Shown: positions 34,954 to 45,101, counted from the first letter of the stretch. The stretch: DNA of 64,000 nucleotides from 21-14-0-10-47-8 sp966211795 (GCA_966211795.1 CBIHNW010000021.1:15587-79586), one strand, 5' to 3'. Notes: a model not told the origin generated them from the letters alone. Numbers and translations: made by a program.

Positions 34954-37158
34954 TTACTTGCGGGGAATGATCGCAAATTGGGGACCATCGCTGTAGGTCG
35001 CTTTTTTCGCTCGTTTCGAAAACACGTCCCAAGCTTTCAAGCCATTCGGTGCGCCGGACCCGACACTGTAAGCTAAGGCCGGCTGCATATTGGCCGGGTA
35101 GCCTTCGGATGAGGTCGAGTAGCCCGTCATTTCGCCAGCGACAAAACCCTCGCCAAGCGCAGTCGCCATTTCGCTGCTGCCACAAGCGGTGGCCTGAACG
35201 GCAGGACTGGCAGTGGCTTGATAAGTCTGTGCCATGGTTTCGTAGAAAGGGCTCTGGTCCGAATCCCGAATCAGCAAATCATACACGGCCCCCAGGACCC
35301 AACAGGAGCCAGGATCGGTCATGCGGTTGATGCTGAATTTTGCTTTCCACAAAAGTAGCGGCTGCGCTTTCGTGAATCCGAGCTCGGCCAAATGTCCAAT
35401 CGACTGCGTGAAAAAGTCATCCATCCAGGGCGCGATGCCACGGCCGTTCTCATACGAAACGGAATATCCCGTCACGATCACGCCCAGTTTGTTGGCGGTG
35501 GCGCTGTTGGTGTAGTTCTCGTTGTACCAATCCAAATTGTTATTCACGATTTGATTCAGCAGCACTTTCATGGGGTGATTGTCGGGCGTGATGTAAGCCG
35601 CATCTCCCATGGTTCGAAGCGCCCAACCTTGACCACGCAATTGCTCAGAGCGGATCAAGCCTTTTTCAAACAGTCGATAATAGGGATTTCCGTTAAAGGT
35701 GACGTAGGAGCTCCAGAATAAAAGCTCCTCAAAGTAATAATGGTCTCCGGTCACCAGGTAAGGGATGTAAGCCAGATTCGGGTGGTGGGACACATCGGCT
35801 TCCGAAGTCATGGTGCAGTCGCCGGTGCAGGCGGCCGGGGCCTCTGATTTATTGGTCTTTGGATTGATCATGTCGCCGGGATTTCCGAGCAGCGATGCGT
35901 ACGGATAATCCGCTACGCTCAAAGGCAGGTCTTTATTTTTATCGCGGTAGTGGATGGACCAGCTTCCGGCGAGATCGGCTTGACCCAAAGTCGCCTTCTT
36001 GGCGCGTGCATCTTGGGTCAACAGGTAGCTGACGGCCCATGATGGATTCAAGCCAATGTCGGGACGGCCACCCGTCGACGGCATGGCCGGCTCGCAGATT
36101 CCGTAACCCATGGGCTCGGTCTTCGCACCCGAAAAATTTGTTTGCAGACCGCTCAAAGTTTCCTCGGCAATCTTCACGCTTTGATCGTAGGAAGGAAGCG
36201 CGCGGGACAGAATCAGGTAGGCGGTGTTGTGTTGCAGCTGAATTTGAGGTTCCGCGCCCCACCAAAAAGTTTTTTTCCAGCGCGCGTGGTGAAAGTGCTT
36301 CAAGGCATTTTTCGAATAGACCACTTGGCCGCCGACATTGATCTGCACATCGTAAGTGAAATGCTGCGGATTCGGTTCGTAGATCCAACCATTTTCGATA
36401 ACGGCATCGACGCGGACTTTGTTCAGTCCGGTGTAAGAGCGAATGTCAAAGCGGGCCATCAAATGCGGATGGGCCGTGCCGCTTGCAGTTTTCAAAGGCA
36501 TCACGACCAGCCACTCGTTCACTTGCGGGCCGGACAACCAATTGGTGAAAGCCTTTGAATTCAAATAATCATTCACCGATGCCGAGTAAGCAACTCCCGC
36601 TAAATTTAAACTGACGCTGGCACCGAAGCCCGAATTGAGAATGGATTGCGGAGTGATGACGGGCGATGTGTCTGTGCTACCGCTGGCTTTGATCAATGAA
36701 AGAGTTTCGGTTTGGCCGGCGGCGAGAGCGGGGAGAACTGCGGAAATAATCGCGTGACGAACGGACCCGTCTGCGTGGGTGGCTTTGGCTTCCACTTGCA
36801 GTTTCAGATGGCTGCCATCGGCCAATTTGCCTTCCAGGGTTTCTGTTTTCAGCAAGGCACCGGGTGGAAAAGTCTGTCCGAACGTGAACGGAAGGTTGCT
36901 TTGGCTCGACGCCGAGGTGCTTTGAATTTTCAAATCCGTGACCAAGCCGCCAATAGGAATGGGTGGGGGGAGACCGGGTGGTTGAACTGCCGTCGGGTCG
37001 GACGTGGGCAAGTTTGAAGAAAGCGAAGTCCCGCCTGAATCGAGATTCACGGCAAAGCCGTTGCCGCTGCAATTTTGAAAGAGCGCGACAAACGCCGTGG
37101 TGCCGGCGAAAAAGAAAATTTGATTTCGTCGCTTGCGACAAAGCTTCAGCAGGCCCAT
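34954..37158 (-). CDS. lipoprotein with YetA/PcRGLX-like fold
   Basis: This 734-residue protein has an N-terminal basic segment (CRKRR), hydrophobic core and the FQNCSG lipobox-like site near residue 30. A proline-rich linker (TSDPTAVQPPGLPPPIP) follows. Residues about 85-145 read as the N-terminal barrel of the YetA/rhamnogalacturonan-lyase-like family: FTFGQTFPPGALLK, DGSHLKLQVEAKATHADGSVRHAIIS. Later there is a long, helical, toroid-like segment. Enzyme activity is not proven, and the usual catalytic residues cannot be checked by eye. It might act on polysaccharide or peptidoglycan of prey or self. The start follows GGGGGGAACTGA. It is convergent with the beta-helix gene (11 bases apart). 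Confidence 0.6.
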   Translation of the reverse strand: MGLLKLCRKRRNQIFFFAGTTAFVALFQNCSGNGFAVNLDSGGTSLSSNLPTSDPTAVQPPGLPPPIPIGGLVTDLKIQSTSASSQSNLPFTFGQTFPPGALLKTETLEGKLADGSHLKLQVEAKATHADGSVRHAIISAVLPALAAGQTETLSLIKASGSTDTSPVITPQSILNSGFGASVSLNLAGVAYSASVNDYLNSKAFTNWLSGPQVNEWLVVMPLKTASGTAHPHLMARFDIRSYTGLNKVRVDAVIENGWIYEPNPQHFTYDVQINVGGQVVYSKNALKHFHHARWKKTFWWGAEPQIQLQHNTAYLILSRALPSYDQSVKIAEETLSGLQTNFSGAKTEPMGYGICEPAMPSTGGRPDIGLNPSWAVSYLLTQDARAKKATLGQADLAGSWSIHYRDKNKDLPLSVADYPYASLLGNPGDMINPKTNKSEAPAACTGDCTMTSEADVSHHPNLAYIPYLVTGDHYYFEELLFWSSYVTFNGNPYYRLFEKGLIRSEQLRGQGWALRTMGDAAYITPDNHPMKVLLNQIVNNNLDWYNENYTNSATANKLGVIVTGYSVSYENGRGIAPWMDDFFTQSIGHLAELGFTKAQPLLLWKAKFSINRMTDPGSCWVLGAVYDLLIRDSDQSPFYETMAQTYQATASPAVQATACGSSEMATALGEGFVAGEMTGYSTSSEGYPANMQPALAYSVGSGAPNGLKAWDVFSKRAKKATYSDGPQFAIIPRK

Positions 37159-37494
37159 TCAGTTCCCCCCGAAGAGCTATCGGAATTTCCGGACTCTCCG
37201 TTACCGTCTTACAATTATAGCGTACATTTTTATGCGTCGATGTCCCATGTTGAGACCGGCGAGAGCGAAGATCTGTCTAAACTATCGACGATTCGGCGGC
37301 TTCCGCTCTCTCGCCCCATTGGCGGCGATGAGCTGACCATTTTGCGCCGGTGACTAAAACCAATTCATCTTTTTGCAAGTCTCAGCGCGCCTGACAGGGC
37401 ATCTGGTTTGCTTTCTTCCGGTCGGGCGAACCATCCATTGATTTTCAGGGTCGCGCTTTTCTGGAATTTTAGCGGTACGTAAGGAGATCTTCGA
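37159..37494. other. intergenic region between divergent genes
   Basis: This 336-bp stretch separates the starts at 37158 and 37495. It should hold both promoters, but I see no convincing -35/-10 pair or palindrome. Small open frames here have no ribosome site. Confidence 0.5.
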
Positions 37495-40400
37495 ATGAGA
37501 AACTGGACCCACCTGCGGGGCCTAGCGGGCGTCGTTTTGGCGACCCTTAGTTTGTCCGTCAGCTTTGCTCAGAACAAAAGCCAAATGGATCTTCTGGCGA
37601 TCAAAGATCATCGTCCCAGCGCCATCGAGCTGATCACCACGCCTGACGCCTTAGAGCCAATCGCGAATCAGAAAGCGGATCAGAGCCACATCAACGCAAT
37701 TGCCAATGGTCTGCCGAGATTGCTTGCGGCCATCGAGAAAATTTACCCCGGCGCCCAAATCGGATTTTTGGGACGGGACACAGCGCTGCTGGCTGATGCG
37801 ACCCAAGCTTTGCTTTTGCAGTACGGACAGGTCGACCGGGTTCGCTACATCAATCTCAGCACCCCGATCTTCAGCAGCCTGACGCCAGAGCAATTGGCGC
37901 AGTACTTGATCAGTCTTGGGGCTCCCGGTGGAAAAGACGGCAAACGTCCTTTTGTCCTGGTGGACTTTACGTCTCTGGCGAAGCATTCGCAATCCACTCA
38001 ACTGATGTCTGCCTACATCAAGCATTTAGCGGACCAGGGGCTCACGCCCGAAGAGATCGTTGAGCGCTTCAACGTACTGACGTTGGCGGACATCAACAAC
38101 GGCATGAATCCATTGACCCAGACTGCCGAAAATATCGCCGTCTCAAAACAGTATCAAGCCAACGAAATTCGCCAGCATAGCAGGTATCGCTACATTTTCT
38201 CGTTGGGAAAAAACGAAAGGGGCATGGCCTACAGTTCCGAATGGCATGACCGGTTCGATCGTTTCCGGATCGAAGGCAACGGCGAGATCACTCCTTTTCC
38301 CTCTGAGATGAAGAGCGACCGTGATCGCGTTGCCGCATTGGTCGAGCAAATTGAAATCATCAATGCCGTCAGCGATCCGAACTATCAGACAACGGTGGCC
38401 GAAGTTTTCAAGCAGGCGGGTGCTCCGCTTCCCGTGCAGACGTCGGACCTGAATGATCCATCCGCATCGCTGGGGAAGATCCAGACCGATTTGCGAAAGC
38501 TGATGAAAAAGGTCAAGAAACAAGCGGCCAAGAGGGGGCGTGCGCAGAAGCGCGAGGAATATCTCACGCAGAAAAAAATTCAAGAGACCATCGCAGATAT
38601 GCTGAAAAATTCGAAGATCTTGGCTGAAGGAGAGAAGCCAGCATCTTCTCGCAGACAACTGTCGAGCGGTTCCTTCGATGTCGGGAATGTCGCCTATACC
38701 CTTTTGCGACTTTTCCAAGATGCGCAACCCAGCTATTTTCACCAAAATTGGAAAGAGAATTCGCCCCTGAATGCGATGATGCTAGCGGCGCTTTTTAAAA
38801 TGCACGACAACCGGCAAATCAGTTCGGAAGACCTTGCCATTGTTTTCAATGAAATGATCAGGGGCATGACGAGCAAAGGTGGAATGCTAGGGCCTGACGC
38901 TTACCGTATCATTTCGAAAAACGAGAAACAGGTGCTGGCATTTTGGTCTGAAGGTTTGCAACGGCAAACGGCTCTTAACGACGTGCAAAGATTTGTCGCC
39001 GAGCGGATCGCACCGCTGGTGGATTTGAAAAAATACGCACCGAGATTGAAAGCGCGAATCGACCTTGAGATTGACAGACAGAAAAAAAGAACCCAGCAAG
39101 CAGCGAAAGTTGCCCTGGACAAGGCAAAGCAATTCAAACGCCAAGAAATGCAAAACAAGTATGCCGAGCAAAGAACCGCGCAGGAAGAACTGCGCTTGCT
39201 GACGGTCAATTTGCCGGTGCTGACAGAGGCCGATAAGATGGATCGTCAGGCGGGCGAGGGCACGTTGTGGGGCGCGATCTTGACCAAAAATGCGCGTGAA
39301 CTGGGCAAGATTTATCTGAAGCATGAAAACAATCTGGTGCGTTGGCCATCCTTCCCCGCAAAACTACCCAATATGACCCTATCGACAATGATGCAGCTTT
39401 TTGAAGCCGGGAAGATCGATGAACAAGACCTGGCGGAGATTTTCAAGACGTTCTTCTTGCCGCTCAATCAGCAAAATCCCCTCAATCAAGATATAAAACA
39501 GATTTTATCTGCGCATCCCCGAAGCAGTTTAAAAATGGCGATTGCCATTATTTCGCAGACAAATGGTGTGACGAACAGTCTTTCCTTTTTCAATATTCAG
39601 AAAAATTTGCTCGACCGTTTCGGTGTGCTATCCGTTCTGCCGCCAGAGGCTGGGCCCCGGCTGAAGCTCGAGGAAGAACGCGTGCGAAAGCAACAGGACC
39701 AAGTCTTGCGGGCAGATCGAGAAAAATCAAAACAGAAGCAGCGGGATCTTGAACGAGAAAAGTATCTTGCGCAAAGAAAGATGCAAACAGAATTTGCGGA
39801 TCTTGTGAAACAAGCACCCATTTACGAGAGGGAAGAGGACATCAAACGGAACGACCCAAATATCGTCAAGAACTATATGGGCGAATTTTCGGGGCCCGCT
39901 CATGCGCTCATGCCTTTGTATTTTAGAAATGGCGGTGATCACAATTTCCGATCGGCCCCTCCGTCGCCACTGCACGAAGTGATGACGGCGTCGCTATTTC
40001 AGCTTTACGAGCAAACGCAAATCGATACGGCGGATCTGCGCCAGCTCTTTAAAGTGTTGGTGCTTCCCGCGATTCAAAACTATCCAATCTCTCCTGATTT
40101 GCTAAAAATGTTCGACGCCCATTCCGCCACCGTCGAAAAGGCGATCTGGAGCTGGGTGGATAACGGAGCGACCTCTCTTGCCAGCATGCAGGCCATCGAT
40201 CAACAGTTGCGGGAGATTGAAAACAAGGCCTGGAAGTTTCCAGCCACGTTGAAAGAGCGAATCGAAGAAAAGCGCCGGCAAATCGTCAGGGCCGAACAAC
40301 AAAGGTTGAGCGCTGAAAAATTGAAGAATCAAAAAAAAGCACTGGAATTCGAGAAAGCCCGCTACGTCGAGCAACGCAGGATGCAGGACCGCTTTGCCGA

Positions 40401-40926
40401 GCTGACGGATCAGTTGCCGAAAGTCGATGCGAGCGCCGATCAAACCGCGGGTGTCTGGTATGCCCCATTCGGCGGCAGGCTTCAGTTGACACCGAATGGC
40501 CGTCGTTTTGCCGACACTTACATGGAAGCATATGCCTTTATGCCGGGACTGTCGGTTGCCGTCAGCCGGACATCTCCCTTTACGGAAATGGCGTTGTCGT
40601 CGCTTTTAAGCCTGTACGAAAATGAGCAACTGGCCGGCAGCGAATTTCAAAAACTGTTCGAGCTGATTTTGGCCTACCCAGCCGCCATCGACAAGATACC
40701 ACCCGGTGTTATAAAAATATTAGAGGCGCACCTCGATTCGAAGGGCGTGCGATTGGTTTTTGGTCCCGAAAACAGAGGCATCTATTTTCCGCAGCAAACT
40801 TTTCTGACTGAGCGCCCTTACAATGGATACACCGCGACCAAATCCAGAACGACAATGGGGAATTTTTACAACTCTTTCATCAGGTCTCACCATTTCGGTG
40901 TTTCTTGTCAGCGCATTTTTCGATGA
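37495..40926 (+). CDS. exported protein with four tandem repeats of about 200 residues
   Basis: This 1143-residue protein has a signal peptide (GLAGVVLATLSLSVSFA, about 9-26) after AAGGAG at good spacing. Residues about 40-330 match the stand-alone 335-residue protein at 49412: AIEKIYPGAQIGFLGRD, a YIN.S.P strand, LAQYL, then AYSSEWHDRF. After that come four degenerate repeats starting near residues 350, 549, 753 and 952. Each has a coiled-coil lead (K..YL.QRKMQ..FADL), an SPL..MM.A.LF.LY core, an acidic D..D(L).LFK turn and an AP/LP end. No catalytic motif is seen. A long periplasmic or surface rod is inferred. The last 40 residues (FYNSFIRSHHFGVSC) are unlike the repeats. Confidence 0.7.
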   Translation: MRNWTHLRGLAGVVLATLSLSVSFAQNKSQMDLLAIKDHRPSAIELITTPDALEPIANQKADQSHINAIANGLPRLLAAIEKIYPGAQIGFLGRDTALLADATQALLLQYGQVDRVRYINLSTPIFSSLTPEQLAQYLISLGAPGGKDGKRPFVLVDFTSLAKHSQSTQLMSAYIKHLADQGLTPEEIVERFNVLTLADINNGMNPLTQTAENIAVSKQYQANEIRQHSRYRYIFSLGKNERGMAYSSEWHDRFDRFRIEGNGEITPFPSEMKSDRDRVAALVEQIEIINAVSDPNYQTTVAEVFKQAGAPLPVQTSDLNDPSASLGKIQTDLRKLMKKVKKQAAKRGRAQKREEYLTQKKIQETIADMLKNSKILAEGEKPASSRRQLSSGSFDVGNVAYTLLRLFQDAQPSYFHQNWKENSPLNAMMLAALFKMHDNRQISSEDLAIVFNEMIRGMTSKGGMLGPDAYRIISKNEKQVLAFWSEGLQRQTALNDVQRFVAERIAPLVDLKKYAPRLKARIDLEIDRQKKRTQQAAKVALDKAKQFKRQEMQNKYAEQRTAQEELRLLTVNLPVLTEADKMDRQAGEGTLWGAILTKNARELGKIYLKHENNLVRWPSFPAKLPNMTLSTMMQLFEAGKIDEQDLAEIFKTFFLPLNQQNPLNQDIKQILSAHPRSSLKMAIAIISQTNGVTNSLSFFNIQKNLLDRFGVLSVLPPEAGPRLKLEEERVRKQQDQVLRADREKSKQKQRDLEREKYLAQRKMQTEFADLVKQAPIYEREEDIKRNDPNIVKNYMGEFSGPAHALMPLYFRNGGDHNFRSAPPSPLHEVMTASLFQLYEQTQIDTADLRQLFKVLVLPAIQNYPISPDLLKMFDAHSATVEKAIWSWVDNGATSLASMQAIDQQLREIENKAWKFPATLKERIEEKRRQIVRAEQQRLSAEKLKNQKKALEFEKARYVEQRRMQDRFAELTDQLPKVDASADQTAGVWYAPFGGRLQLTPNGRRFADTYMEAYAFMPGLSVAVSRTSPFTEMALSSLLSLYENEQLAGSEFQKLFELILAYPAAIDKIPPGVIKILEAHLDSKGVRLVFGPENRGIYFPQQTFLTERPYNGYTATKSRTTMGNFYNSFIRSHHFGVSCQRIFR

Positions 40927-41074
40927 TGAAGCTGGCCCCGTCGCACGCGAGGCCGCAGTCACCGTTGGTTCGTGCGCAAAAAAGCCGCTGTCTATGATTT
41001 CGCCAGCCCTTCTCCATCAATTTTCTTGGTGGGGCTTTTGGGCCGATGGCATGAGAAGTGTACAAGTGTAAGAG

Positions 41075-42478
41075 ATGCGTTTCTCAAGCGTCCTGTTCGT
41101 TCTCACTGTCGCGCTGTTGAATTTTTTTCCGCTGGTCAGTCGTGGTGAAGAGCTCGACCGCTCCTATGGCATTCTCGGTCTTTCCGCGGGTGCGGCCTTC
41201 AGCGATGTTCAGGCCGCGTACCGGAGGCTGGCTTCACAGTATTTGGACCAGCGAACCAATGGCGAACCCGAAATCGCGAAAGAAAAATTTCGCCAAGTGC
41301 ACGAAGCTTTCCAGATGATTCAGTCGGCTGAAGATCCTGAGATCCGTCAGCCCGCGGATCGCAAGGCGGCCGAGGCCATCCGCAAGCTTGGTAAAGCAGT
41401 CTCGGTGCCCGAAAGAATTCAGGCGCTGGACGACATGGCCGAATTCGCCGAGAACATCGTGCTAAATGAAAAGCTGCGCGAACGCGCCGACGAGACCGTT
41501 CGTCAGTGGATCGGCGACGGCATGCATGTGTCACTGTCCGAGCTCAAGGCCTATTACGGATTTCTGGGGCGATTTGATTTTTTGATCTACAATCTGATCG
41601 CGTCGGACAAGTTTTACGAAATTCCCTTTCTTTATAATGGCATCATTTTGGAGGCGCTCGCTAGCCGCCCAGATGTCAGTCTGGAGGATGTCATCCATCT
41701 CATCCAGGACAGTGGTGGCATGGCAACGGATTCTTACGGATTCCGTTACGGAGCCTCTTATAAGTTCAAATCCGATGCGTCTGAAGCCCTTTTCCGCTTC
41801 GCTCTTCACAAGGATCTTTTGCACTCGTATGAAGATCTGGAAAAATATTTCGTTCGGCTCAAGCCGATTTACAAGGACGGTCAGAAAACCTTGTTCTTTG
41901 ATATGGACCGATTTCTGGGGCATTATTTTCAAAATGTCTTGTCCTGGGTCCCACGTCTGAAACCCGGGGATTTTGAGCGCCTGAAATTCATTCTGCCTTA
42001 TCATCAAAATCTTATTTTGCTCGAAGAGGCCCTTCGCCAGCATCTTTTTCATCAGTCTTGGGAAGTGATCTACGCGGTCGAACATGTCCAAAGATTCGAA
42101 GAGGGGAACGTCGGTGACGTGCAGGTGCTGGGCCTGAATCCTTATCTCAATCCCGGCAAACCTTCTGCCGAGCCAGAGGTCGTTCGGGCCAATCAAGAAC
42201 GCCGACGGCGGGTGTACAAAGCCGCATTTGCCATGCTGAAAGAGCTCGGTGGGAGCCCCACTGAATTTCGCAAATTGTCGACCTCGTTGGGAATCGGCAG
42301 CATCGATCGCAGTCTGATGAAAATGATGGCGCCCTTTGTGCGGTTTCAATGGCCGGAACGAGACTATCGAACCACCGGACTGTGGGAGCAAAAACCGATC
42401 ACTCCCGAACATGGGTCCCTGGGGTTTAACCCTTCCTTTTTTCAACGAACGACCTGTCAAAAAATTTATCGGCATTGA
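41075..42478 (+). CDS. exported J-domain-like protein without HPD
   Basis: This 467-residue protein has a signal peptide (MRFSSVLFVLTVALLNFFPLVSRG). Residues about 28-85 fit a J-domain fold: YGILGLSAGAAFSDVQAAYRRLASQYLDQ, then FRQVHEAFQMIQ. The HPD tripeptide needed to stimulate Hsp70 is replaced (KYHPDK position reads QYLDQR). The rest is helical with no zinc-binding cysteines. Because it is exported and lacks HPD, normal DnaJ action in the cytoplasm is very unlikely; a structural J-like fold in the periplasm is inferred. It follows the 1143-residue gene by 148 bases. Confidence 0.65.
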   Translation: MRFSSVLFVLTVALLNFFPLVSRGEELDRSYGILGLSAGAAFSDVQAAYRRLASQYLDQRTNGEPEIAKEKFRQVHEAFQMIQSAEDPEIRQPADRKAAEAIRKLGKAVSVPERIQALDDMAEFAENIVLNEKLRERADETVRQWIGDGMHVSLSELKAYYGFLGRFDFLIYNLIASDKFYEIPFLYNGIILEALASRPDVSLEDVIHLIQDSGGMATDSYGFRYGASYKFKSDASEALFRFALHKDLLHSYEDLEKYFVRLKPIYKDGQKTLFFDMDRFLGHYFQNVLSWVPRLKPGDFERLKFILPYHQNLILLEEALRQHLFHQSWEVIYAVEHVQRFEEGNVGDVQVLGLNPYLNPGKPSAEPEVVRANQERRRRVYKAAFAMLKELGGSPTEFRKLSTSLGIGSIDRSLMKMMAPFVRFQWPERDYRTTGLWEQKPITPEHGSLGFNPSFFQRTTCQKIYRH

Positions 42479-42614
42479 TCGGCCCCATTTTGGAATTAGG
42501 GAAACTGCAGTTCTCGAACGACGGAATAAATACGCCCATCAACCGAAATAACCGAATCTTGACACAAAATCTGTTGCGAATTTGGTAGGTCTGCGGCTCT
42601 GCAAGGAGCCCTTT

Positions 42615-42914
42615 ATGAAGCAAATTCTTCTTTCGATCCTAGCCCTGATTTCTCTGAAAGCCGCAGCCTGCAAGACGCCCGAGGCCCAATTCATCGGTCA
42701 CATCAAAAATTACACCGAGACCCAAAGAAGCGAAAGCATCGTCGAGTGCAGCTTCGAAATCCAGTTTTCGTCTTACCAGGCCAGCGAGGTTTGCCCTTTG
42801 GACGCGGTCGAAGTGGTGAGCTACCAGTTTCCCGATCCGACGTGTTCTTTGAAAGACAAAGACGCAGTTTCCGGCGTGTTGGCTCGTCGCGGTTCTTTCA
42901 TCGTCATTCAGTAA
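42615..42914 (+). CDS. small exported protein, unknown
   Basis: From ATG 42615 the product is 99 residues with a signal peptide (MKQILLSILALISLKAAA) and AAGGAG at good spacing (42603-42608). The mature part has four cysteines (ACKT, VECS, EVCPL, PTCSL). Function unknown. It is convergent with the DUF2330 gene. Confidence 0.65.
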   Translation: MKQILLSILALISLKAAACKTPEAQFIGHIKNYTETQRSESIVECSFEIQFSSYQASEVCPLDAVEVVSYQFPDPTCSLKDKDAVSGVLARRGSFIVIQ

Positions 42915-42967
42915 AAATTTCAGTGCGCGGGACAGCCAATAGCGATCTCTTCTTCCGCGCCTGAGAC

Positions 42968-43852
42968 CTATCGCAAATCCACCAAACGGAACGAAGGGTC
43001 TTGCTTGAGACTCTTCGTCTGTTTTTCTTTCGAGTTGATTCCCTCTCCCACGTAACGGGTCACAAACCCTTCTTGCTTGCCGATCAAGGCATCAATGAAA
43101 GGGAAGTGTCCTTGTTTTCCCGAGTAAGCGTGAGAGGCGTCCAGTTTCAGGAACTGTTTTGCGAGATCGTTCTGCAATTCTTTTTTGCTGAAAACGAAAA
43201 GATCCAAATCAAAGCGTCGATAGTCATGCGTGAATTTCAAAGGAAAAGACAGATCGCCCGCCCGGTAGACCACATGCAGTGGCTTGGACCGAAGCTCGCC
43301 GGCCAGCGGTTTGTTCATCTTCATGCAGATCGCTAAAAAGGTGGCGCCCTTTTTCAGATAATACTTTTGATTTTCATAAGGCATCGGATTGAATTTGTTC
43401 GCCTGCAACCAGGCATTGAATTCTTGAGCGCTGCCATCCTTCAGAATCTCAATCGGCTGAATCTGGTAATGGTCGGTGACCACCAGGTCGTGAACTTTGA
43501 TGGCGGACACGGCTTGAGCTGCACCATCCATCGATGCCGAGTCCATGCCTTTCGTCATTCGGCTCGAAGGGACGATCGAATTCAATTCTTCAAACACGGG
43601 CCCATCGAGCTCTTCATATTTTGAAGGCAGAGTCGGAAATGGCAAAACCCAGGCGATTTCTGACGGAAATTTCGTCGCCGTAAGCGAGGTCTCGATCACC
43701 AGGTGCGCATTCGTGCCGTCATGAAAGAGAAGGGCTTTGCGCCGACCCTCTGTCAGTTCACCGGAAAAACTGGAGGGAAAGTGAATGCAAGCGGAAGAAA
43801 GTTCGGACGTCAAAACACAGGCGGCGAGCGCCAAGACAAAAATTTTTTTCAT
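42968..43852 (-). CDS. DUF2330 family exported protein
   Basis: This 294-residue protein has a signal peptide (MKKIFVLALAACVLTSELSSA). The mature part has GRRKALLFHDGTNAHLVIETSL then EIAWVLPFPTLPSKYEELDGPVFEELN, which is the DUF2330 signature (invariant WVLPFP). DUF2330 proteins are found in cell surface contexts of actinobacteria and deltaproteobacteria with no proven function. The start is ATG 43852, but a ribosome site sits too close (TAAGGA directly before ATG). Confidence 0.75.
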   Translation of the reverse strand: MKKIFVLALAACVLTSELSSACIHFPSSFSGELTEGRRKALLFHDGTNAHLVIETSLTATKFPSEIAWVLPFPTLPSKYEELDGPVFEELNSIVPSSRMTKGMDSASMDGAAQAVSAIKVHDLVVTDHYQIQPIEILKDGSAQEFNAWLQANKFNPMPYENQKYYLKKGATFLAICMKMNKPLAGELRSKPLHVVYRAGDLSFPLKFTHDYRRFDLDLFVFSKKELQNDLAKQFLKLDASHAYSGKQGHFPFIDALIGKQEGFVTRYVGEGINSKEKQTKSLKQDPSFRLVDLR

Positions 43853-43982
43853 TCCTTATTCACCCACACTCCCGGCCCCTTCGGAAGGCATGATTCTCTG
43901 CATCCCACCCCAACCGTTTCGAAAAAAATATGATAGCCTGTGGGTGCTGAAGAAACACGGCTTTCGGCTGCCGGGAGGATTT

Positions 43983-44618
43983 ATGATTGAAGTTGAAATA
44001 TGGTCGGACTTTGCCTGTCCATTTTGTTACATCGGGAAGCGACATTTCGAGCTGGCCATGGAGCAGTTTGAAAAAAAAGGTCAAGTCCGCATCACCTATC
44101 GAAGTTTCGAATTGGATCCACAGGCGCAAAAAAGCCGCACCGAAAATATCTCTCAGGTGCTGGCAAAAAAATACGGTCAGTCCCTCGATTGGGCGAAAAA
44201 AGCCAACGAGCGAGTGGTGCAAATGGGCCAGGGCTGTGGTTTGGACTTTCAGATGGACAAGATCATTCCGTCGAACTCTTTCGATGCGCATCGCCTGAAT
44301 CATTTGGCGCAAACCAAAGGTTTGCAAGCCGCGTATCAAGATTCGCTCTTCAAAGGCTACTTCACTGAAGGAAAAGACGTTGCCAAACCCGATGACCTTG
44401 TCAGCATGGGCAAGCGCGCTGGCCTGGCCGAGAACGAGATGCGAGGCATTTTAGGTTCCGAAAAATATGCCGCCGACGTCCGCCAAGACGAATCCCAAGC
44501 ACAGCAGTACGGCATCTCAGGAGTGCCATTTTTCTTATTCAATAAGGAATACGGGGTCTCGGGCGCTCAGCCCGTCGAAGCTTTTTTGCAAGCCTTGCGA
44601 GAACTTTCAAACGGGTGA
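43983..44618 (+). CDS. DsbA-family (FrnE-like) thioredoxin-fold oxidoreductase
   Basis: From ATG 43983 the product is 211 residues without signal peptide. IWSDFACPFCYIGKRHFE has the CPFC active site (Cys-12 and Cys-15) and a helical insertion follows, then the cis-Pro loop SGVPFFLFN near residue 180. It matches cytoplasmic DsbA-like proteins of the FrnE/2-hydroxychromene-2-carboxylate isomerase branch. GGGAGG lies four bases before the ATG. The frame open upstream to 43785 is not needed. Redox partner unknown; the neighbouring genes give no clue. Confidence 0.85.
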   Translation: MIEVEIWSDFACPFCYIGKRHFELAMEQFEKKGQVRITYRSFELDPQAQKSRTENISQVLAKKYGQSLDWAKKANERVVQMGQGCGLDFQMDKIIPSNSFDAHRLNHLAQTKGLQAAYQDSLFKGYFTEGKDVAKPDDLVSMGKRAGLAENEMRGILGSEKYAADVRQDESQAQQYGISGVPFFLFNKEYGVSGAQPVEAFLQALRELSNG

Positions 44619-44635
44619 TGAGCTTGAATGTTCTG

Positions 44636-44986
44636 CTAGCGATTTGGAATCGGTAGACATTCCATGATTTCGACGCCATCTCCTGGAAAAATCGTAAAGT
44701 GGGGATGATTTAAAAATATTTTCGCTGCGTCTTCGTGCGACTCGGCTTGCACAATTGCGTAAGCCGCCATCTGATTGCGGATGTCGCTGATGCCTTTCGC
44801 ATCGACCTTCTTCGTTTTTCCCAAGGGAGCGCCCGTATCGACGAGTGAACGAGAATTTTTTTCGAGCCACTGTCCCCACGCCTGCATTCCTTTTTTTTCT
44901 TTTTGCTGTCGATTGGCTGCATTGATCTGCATCCATTTCTCCATGCCTTCCGGCGTTCCGGTGTAAACGGCTAAAAACTTTTTCAT
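44636..44986 (-). CDS. YCII-related domain protein
   Basis: This 116-residue protein starts MKKFLAVYTGTPEGMEKWMQ and has WGQWLEKNS, AYAIVQAESHEDAAKIFLNHPH and VEIMECLPIP, a ferredoxin-like fold as in YCII-related proteins. Function of the family is unproven. CGAAGGAGAAAA before the ATG supports the start. It ends 17 bases after the convergent DsbA-like gene. Confidence 0.7.
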   Translation of the reverse strand: MKKFLAVYTGTPEGMEKWMQINAANRQQKEKKGMQAWGQWLEKNSRSLVDTGAPLGKTKKVDAKGISDIRNQMAAYAIVQAESHEDAAKIFLNHPHFTIFPGDGVEIMECLPIPNR

Positions 44987-45101
44987 TTTTTTCTCCTTCG
45001 CGAAGCATGATTCTTGAGTGGATGCAGGTCACCCACTGAATTCGTTAGAGTCTGATGCTAATCAGAAGCGTGAAGGGATGCATTACTCGCTGCGCAGTTA
45101 T

